This document shows, in pieces, positions 57,971-64,000 of a stretch of DNA of 64,000 nucleotides. The position numbers were made by a program, and so were the translations under genes. The notes beneath the pieces are model-generated. The model saw only the letters and a list, made by a program, of their open reading frames with translations. It had not been told where the DNA came from and did no database searches. Source of the stretch: Yamagishiella unicocca (taxonomy: Eukaryota; Chlorophyta; Chlorophyceae; Chlamydomonadales; Volvocaceae); assembly GCA_003116995.1 (NCBI GenBank), contig BDSL01000031.1, positions 682,001 through 746,000 of the forward strand, in the 5' to 3' direction. The stretch's first letter is position 1. Each line of letters begins with the position of its first letter.

Positions 57971-60396
57971 GGGGCCCGACTCGCTGGCCTCCCTACCCGC
58001 CTGCTGCGGGGCGGGGCTGACAGGCGACAGCAGCAGGCGCAGGCGCAGTTGTTTGAAGCCTTGAGTGGACCAACCATCCATGGTAGATGATGGCCTCTGG
58101 GAAGCGGAGAGGCAGTGGCGGAGGCAGGGCTGCGGCGATGAGGGGCTGCGGGCACAGCGGAAAAGAGAGGCAGGCGGGCAACCTGGGCGCGGGTGCTGCG
58201 ATGGGACATGTTGAGTACGGAGTCAGTTTTCCCAGGCCGAATTCCTAGGTAGATTGGTAGGTGTTTAGGTTACGTGATATGTCCTATATAGGCGAGGGGA
58301 ATTCCCTTGTGGAGGAGGGCAGGAAGCGGCAGGGGGTCCAGGCCTCGGGGCCCCTCTGCGACAGCGGCGTCAAGCCCTCCGCGCTGATGTGGCGCGCAGC
58401 CGTGATGGTGGGCCGGGAGGGAGGGTGCTGGCTGGCCAGGGAGGGGCTCGCCTGCGTCAGGCGGAGGGTGGTGAGTACATTGTTGTCGGAGGAAGATTTG
58501 CCCAGCAGATGCTGGCGTGGGGGCCTAAGCACGTGATCGAAGTGGTCGCACCGGTACGACGGTGGTTGAGTGTTGCATAGCTGGTCGTTAGCACAGGTGG
58601 GAGATGATGGGGTCCATCGCATCGCGTGTTCTCATCGGGACGAGGTCGTCGTAGATGGAGCCCGTCGGAAGGAGCAGAGGGAGTACCGACTAGGGCGCTG
58701 CGGGGTCCCGGCACAGCAGCATCACACGCGCCGCCGCCAGGCTGGTCAATTTTGGCATTTGGAGGAGAACACGCGGGGCAGGAGCGATGGAGGCCGGAAG
58801 TGCCCGGTCCGCCCTGCGCTGTCTACCCTGCCCCTCCGCCGCCGCAACGTTTTTGTCTTCGGAGCGGCTTCACGGCCACGACTGACTCCGCCGCGTGTAG
58901 TGGCGGCAGCCGATGCCGTGATTGCATGTTGGTAGTCGCCTGCAGCACCAGCATTTTTCGCAACCAGGTGCGGGACGGGGTTTGGCGGCACCGCTGGGCC
59001 ACCATTCGCACATGCACATATTTACGTCATCGTACGCGCATGGATGGGTGGTTGGAGCCGTGTCTTGTGTCGAGCGAGCGAGGAGGGTTTGTGAGGAAAG
59101 CCCCTGGAGTAGGAAGCTGATTAGGAAGCCGTTTGGCGAGCGAGGAGGCGAGGGGGAGTCCGCACCAGGGGAGGCAGGCGCTGAGGCGTGGGCAGTCCGG
59201 AAGGCAGTCAGACACGTTGATGTGAAATGGTGAGCATCTATGTAGATATGTATCCCATAACTCATGCCTCGTCCAACCTTTCGGTTGGAATCCGTCATCT
59301 TCCGGTTGCCCGCAGCGCGGCGCAGACGAGAGCCCCGTCAGCTTGCCAGCCACTTGCTGGAAAGCGTTTTGTAGGCCTGGCCCGTTATACGTCAAGGAAT
59401 TCTGCAGCCGCGCTATTTCGCCTTTTTAGCCGTCGCAGCCTCATGGACCTCACAGCTGGGTATGGACCCAACGGATCGAGTTGCGTGGAATCGCCGTACC
59501 GTAGCACTTCGTTTCCGCTTATGCTTCCGTTTCGGCGGATTCCGCACAATTTATGAATGAAGAATACTCCTTTGCCTGAAAACGTGGCAGTAAGTTATGG
59601 GACCTACCTCCGCATTGTCGTACGTCAAAAGATTCTTTCTTGCGCATCTGCGCTGACTGCGGATGCCGGTTTCAATGCGTAGACATTGAACAGTAGGCGG
59701 AGTTCCAAACAGCAGGGAGCTGACCTGACAAATACAGTAACGTTCTGTCAGGTGACAAACCTGTCTGCCAAGTGCTCCCACAAGGCAGGCGCATGCGACC
59801 CCTGCAATTGAGCCACAATTATATTATAGTGGTTTTAATACACGCTTTATTTGTCAAACTCCGACTCTATCCAGTTAGCCCTACTTTTGCCCTGGCATCG
59901 CTTCACCGTCATCACATTTTAGAACACGTCCTTACTTAAGCAGTGAGCTAAGCCTGCGTGGCGCGACAGCATAGTCAGGCATGGAGCGCGGCGTGTAAGG
60001 ACTTCGGCCGCACGCTCTTGCGAGCCACCGGGAAGGAAAGGAAATGCAGCCTGGCGTTAATGGAATCCAATCAATCGGCATCGATGCTAGCGCGTCCTTT
60101 GGCGGAACGCTACCGCAGAGCGGCGAGTTGGCTGTGCCATCGTTCTTCAAACCTTCATTTTCAGGTGCCTTAAGTCGGTGCGGAACCATGTCTCGCATCT
60201 AGCCTTCGAACCCCTCCCACAACAAACTACCTTCCCCATCCCTGCTTCCTCTTACCTGCGCCGCTCGCGAGCCCCTTCTTTCCCCTTATCGCTGTCACCA
60301 ACCTTGTTTGACGCCCTCACCATCCGCACCACCATCGTGCGCGCCCTCGCCACGTCACCACGTCCGTTCGCCTTCCATCCTCCCTCCCCTCACCAG
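57971..60396. other. Intergenic region / unresolved 5' part of the bZIP gene
   Basis: From the RBMP2-like stop to the first bZIP exon I can define. It must contain the RBMP2 3' UTR and the missing 5' exon(s) and promoter of the bZIP gene. A module-like string at 59080-59140 (TGAGGAAAGCCCCTGGAGTA, then GGAAGCCGTTTGGCGAGCGA) hints at a 5' intron. No other gene is supported. Confidence 0.45.
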
Positions 60397-63300
60397 AATT
60401 CATCGAGGCGGCCCTGGGTGCTGCTGCCAGCAGCCGCGAGGGCTCCCCCGGGCCCCAGGACCCCCAACACTCGCAGCACCAGCAGCAGCTAGCTGGGCCG
60501 TCAGTACGGCACCTGGGGCCTGGCCCCGCCGACCACTTCAGCTTCGACTGCGCTTCCTTTGACTCGGCGGGGGGCACTGGGTTGGGACCGGGGATGGTGG
60601 CAGGGGGGGTCGGCGGCTTGAGCGGGGTGGAGGCGTTGCTCCCGTTGGGGCCCCCCTTCGCAGTGGGGCCGCCCCCCGCAGACGGGGGTGCGCGGCAGCT
60701 GAATGGCGGAATCCCCCTCGCCTCCACCCCCGCCCCCGGGGAGGGGAGGGGCCCCCTGCCGCCACCGCTGCAGGCGCAGGTCATGCAGGCACCGTTGCAC
60801 CAGCTTCGGAGCCTCCAGCAGCAGGAGCAGCAGCAGCAGCAGTCGGGGCTGAGGCTGCTGCAGCTACACCAGCAACTGCAGCAGCAGCAGCAGCAACTGC
60901 AGCAGCAGCAACTGCAGCAGCATGAACTGCGGCAGCAGCAGCAAATGCAGCAGCAGCAGCTCCCTCAGCCGCTGCCTGGCGGCACTGCTTTGCCACTTTC
61001 TCCCCAACTGTCCGGGACAGCCAGTGGCGCAGGTGCGGGCGGCCAGCAGCAGCAGCAGCAGCAGCAGCAACATATCCAAGGTGTTTGGGGCCACCAGCAG
61101 CAGCCCCTCCCGCACCACCAGCAGCAGGAGGGCCACCAGCAGACGAGAGGCAGTCCATTCTTCGCACAGGCGGCCTCTCCGGGCAGCAGTCCGCTCCTCC
61201 CCCTCCCTGGATCCCCGGCTGCCTACCCCCCGGGCCCCAGTGTCCTGGGGCCGGGGGGCTGTCCGGGTCCTCCCGGCCGCAGCGAGCCGCAGTCCCCTGC
61301 GCTGCAGCCGGCCCTCCAGCTGCACCCCTCCAGCCCCCGACCTGGCAAGTCCAAGCGCGTCAGCTACAGTGAGTCCAGCGGGGGGGCGGCGGACAGTGAG
61401 GCACGCGCTCCGGGTGGTGCCAACAGAGTGGAGGGCACTGGCTGCTGGGGGACCGTATGTTGTACGTGTATGTGGTTGTGTACGTGTACGTGTACGTGTA
61501 CGTGTACGTGTACGTGTACGTGTACGTGTACGTGTACGTGTACGTGTACGTGTACGTGTACGTGTACGTGTACGTGTACGTGTACGTGTACGTGTACGTG
61601 TACGTGTACGTGTACGTGTACGTGTACGTGTACGTGTACGTGTACGTGTACGTGTACGTGTACGTGTACGTGTACGTGTACGTGTACGTGTACGTGTACG
61701 TGTACGTGTACGTGTACGTGTACGTGTACGTGTACGTGTACGTGTACGTGTACGTGTACGTGTACGTGTACGTGTACGTGTACGTGTACATGTACGTGTA
61801 CGTGTACGTGTACGTGTACGTGTACGTGTACGCGTACCTGTACGTGTACCTGTACGTGTACGTGTACGTGTACGTGTACGTGTACGTGTACGTGTACGTG
61901 TACGTGTACGTGTACGTGTACGTGTACGTGTACGTGTACGTGTACGTGTACGCGTACCTGTACGTGTACGTGTACGTGTACGTGTACGTGTACGTGTACG
62001 TGTACGTATACGTGTACGTATACGTGTACGTGTACGTGTACGTGTATGTGAGGCGAGCCCAGGGAAAGGGGAGGGAATGCTGTTTGCCCCTGTACCCAGC
62101 CTCGAGGTTCCTTCCTCGCTACTGGGCCCCAGCCCTGCCTCGCTTACATCGCACCGCTGCCGCCGCATCACCTACTCCCCCGCGTCTCAGTCCCCGTCCC
62201 CCGCCCCACCTCACCTCACCTCACCTCACCCACCTGCACCCACGGTAACCCCCCTCCCTCCGCCTTACGACCTTCGGCTTTAGTATCCGCTTTAGTATCC
62301 CCAACCCAATTCTCCAGCATGCATCTCAAAACGTCTGTCCTAAACGGTTTTTCTGGCACCCACGGGTCTTCCTCGAAACCCTCCCTCCGCAGCCTCCGGC
62401 TACTCGGACTATTCCGGGACCCCAACCCCCACAGCCTCCATGTCCCCCCGGTGCGGCCCCAGCCCCTCCAGCAGCCTGATGGTGGGTCAGCTGTTCATTG
62501 CGGACTCGGCCCGGGTGGCGGTGGCCACAGCGGCAGCAGCTGCCAGCGCGGCGTTGCAGCAGCAGCAACAACAACAACACCAGCAACTCCAGCAACTCCA
62601 GCAGCATTATCACCACCAGCAACACCAGCAGCAGCAGATGCGGCTGGGCGGCGGTGGTCTCCCGGGGGGGCTGGTGGGGGGCCAGCTGGCGGGAATGACG
62701 ACGATGGGCTGGCTCCCGCCGGGGCCGGGGCCGGGAGTGCCGGGGGCCGCCAGCTACGGGTTCGGGTCCGCAAATGATGTGAGTGTGAGGGGGGTGGCGG
62801 GGGTAAAGGGGCGAGGTTTTGAGGGGCGGGGTTTTGAGGGGTGAGGTTTGGGGTGTTCGGGTTGGCTGGGTCGGCGGGGTGGGCGGACGCAGGTTTCTGT
62901 CTGGAAGGCCATCAGGGGTGCTGAGGGGATCCGGCCCTCCCTCCACTCCTCCCTCCCTCCTCTTCCTCCCTCCCTCCCTCCTCTCCCTCCCTCCCTCCCT
63001 ACCTCCCGCCCGCCCGGGTCAGTTCTACTCCGGCCTGATGGGCGAGGGCGGTGGCGGCAGCAACAGCGACGGGGAACGGGGCCGCCAGCCTCAGCACCTC
63101 AACACGCGCGACAAGAACCGGGAGGCGCAGCGGAGATACCGGGAGCGGCAGCGAGTGCGTTGGGGGGGGAGGGGCGGGTGGGAGGGGCTAGATGGTAGAG
63201 GGGCGGGTGGGAGGGTAGAGGGGCGGGGGGCGGGGGGCTCAGCCAGGGGAAGTTGCCCCAGGGCCGTGAGAGAGGCGGTACCCAGGGGAAGAGGGCGGCC

Positions 63301-64000
63301 AACGATGGATGGGTGTTGGTTAGCAAGGGGCTGGAGTTGTCTGGTGGAGGTAACATGGTCCCGGTCCGGGTCCGGGACCAGGCGGGAGGGGCCCCCTGCA
63401 GGTCGCAGCTGGTGCCGGGACTTCAGCCATTGATTTTTCCGGATGGCTCAGGCTCTTCTCCCATGCCGAGCCACCTGCAGCCGCGCTACCTTCCCTTGCC
63501 GCCGCCCTGCCTCCTGCCCTTCGTCGTGTCCAACGGTCCCCGGCCCCGCCCCTCCCCGCCCCCCGCTTCCCTCCCCGCTTCCCCCCTGGCCCCCCGCCCC
63601 TCCCCGCCCCCCCCCCTCCCCGCCCCCCGCCCCTCCCCGCTTCCCCCCCGGCCCCAGGGCGCCCTGGCCACCCTGCACGCCCGCTCCGAGGACCAGGCCC
63701 GGGCGATCGAGGGACTGACCCGGGAGAAGCGCATGGTGGAGCAACACAACAAGGTGAGGCGTGGGAGGGACCGGACCTGACCTGACCTGACCCGACTTGA
63801 CCCGACTCGACTCGACCCGACCTGACTCGACCCGACTTGACCCAGATGCTTTTGGAGCGAGTTTGGAAGCTCGAGGCGCAGCTGGAGGAGGTGCAACAGC
63901 AACAGCAGCAGCACCTGCAGCGCCTGCAGCTGCTGCAGCAGCAGCAGCAGCAGCAACGGGGGGGCGGGGGTGCAGTGAAGGCGTCGAGGCAGGGAGGCGG
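60397..64000 (+). CDS. bZIP transcription factor, Gln-rich (partial at both ends)
   Basis: Nuclear DNA-binding regulator of the basic-leucine-zipper class; targets unknown. Exons: 60397-61368, 62393-62778, 63023-63154, 63658-63753, 63846 to beyond 64000; all phases agree. The first listed exon has no early in-frame ATG (it opens EFIEAALGAAASSREG after a CACCAG acceptor), so an upstream start exon is missing. Long poly-Gln/Pro/Gly stretches (60820-61140, 62545-62640) look like an activation region. The basic region is in exon 63023-63154: NTRDKNREAQRRYRERQR, with the invariant N-x7-R spacing. The zipper runs on through exons 63658 and 63846: LATLHARSEDQARAIEGL, then KRMVEQHNKMLLERVWKLEA and QLEE, followed by another poly-Gln tract. 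NREAQRRYRERQR resembles fungal Yap/AP-1-like basic regions more than plant G-box factors. The C-terminus is off the right edge. Confidence 0.85.
61481..62047. repeat. (TACGTG)n hexanucleotide array, about 94 copies
   Basis: Nearly uninterrupted TACGTG/CACGTA hexamers with a handful of single-base variants (TACATG, GCGTACCTG, GTATACG). In the bZIP gene intron 61369-62392. None of the six frames has a stop, which creates long false open frames. Confidence 0.97.
62284..62383 (-). repeat. Intron module family A, bZIP intron
   Basis: AGTATCCCCAACCCAATTCT, CCAGCATGCATCTCAAAACG, TCTGTCCTAAACGGTTTTTC, then CACGGGTCTTCCTCGAAACC, ending 9 bases before the acceptor of exon 62393-62778. One of the best-kept acceptor-side copies. 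Confidence 0.9.
63775..63844. repeat. CCTGA/CCCGA pentamer repeat filling a short intron
   Basis: Runs of CCTGA, CCCGA and CTTGA pentamers occupy most of the 92-bp intron 63754-63845 between the two zipper exons. Confidence 0.9.

Noticed and set aside
60582..62283. Long open frames on both strands reading CTCTCT, VRVRVR, VYVYVY or TRTRTR
   Set aside because: The TACGTG hexamer has no stop in any frame. The real exon ends at the donor at 61368, which restores phase with 62393.

Overview
The window is nuclear DNA of a green alga of the Chlamydomonas/Volvox group (core Reinhardtinia). Supporting signs are the high GC content, many short introns with GTGAGT/GTGCGT donors and CAG acceptors, chloroplast transit peptides, and TGTAA poly(A) candidates. 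The proteins also fit: a thylakoid-lumen carbonic anhydrase nearly the same as C. reinhardtii CAH3 as I remember it, and an RBMP2-like pyrenoid protein. I rebuilt ten protein-coding genes by joining exons through splice sites with reading-phase checks. Most long open frames outside these genes are GC-rich or repeat-driven artefacts.

Layout: 1-4808 (-) PRP3 spliceosome protein, C-terminus beyond the left edge; 5188-6342 (+) plastid ribosomal protein uL6c; 8133-12563 (+) argininosuccinate synthase; 15094-22733 (-) four-MA3-domain PDCD4-like translation factor; 22946-25498 (+) gamma carbonic anhydrase (complex I type); 27077-32005 (-) MFS transporter with a huge low-complexity exon; 33444-35040 (+) CAH3; 36671-37523 (+) ZNF706-like small zinc-finger protein; 40261-45444 (-) GH125 alpha-mannosidase-like protein with a signal anchor; 46943-57970 (+) RBMP2-like thylakoid rhodanese protein; 60397 to the right edge (+) bZIP transcription factor, open at both ends.

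Biology: CAH3 (lumenal CO2 release from bicarbonate) and the RBMP2-like protein (membrane protein with Rubisco-binding motifs) both act at the tubules crossing the pyrenoid. They lie about 12 kb apart, so this is a piece of the carbon-concentrating machinery. The gamma carbonic anhydrase adds a mitochondrial partner. The other genes are housekeeping.

The most unusual layer is in the introns. Introns of unrelated genes are built from a few shared repeat modules whose ends sit next to splice sites. One RBMP2 intron holds an apparently whole element with inverted ends. This pattern fits introner-like elements (introns spread by transposition). The modules are almost absent from the intergenic DNA. 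Other oddities are a roughly 30-copy array of a 28-bp unit that carries its exon's own 5' splice site, about 94 copies of a hexamer containing the ACGT bZIP core inside a bZIP gene intron, and four introns whose reading phase calls for GC-AG splicing.
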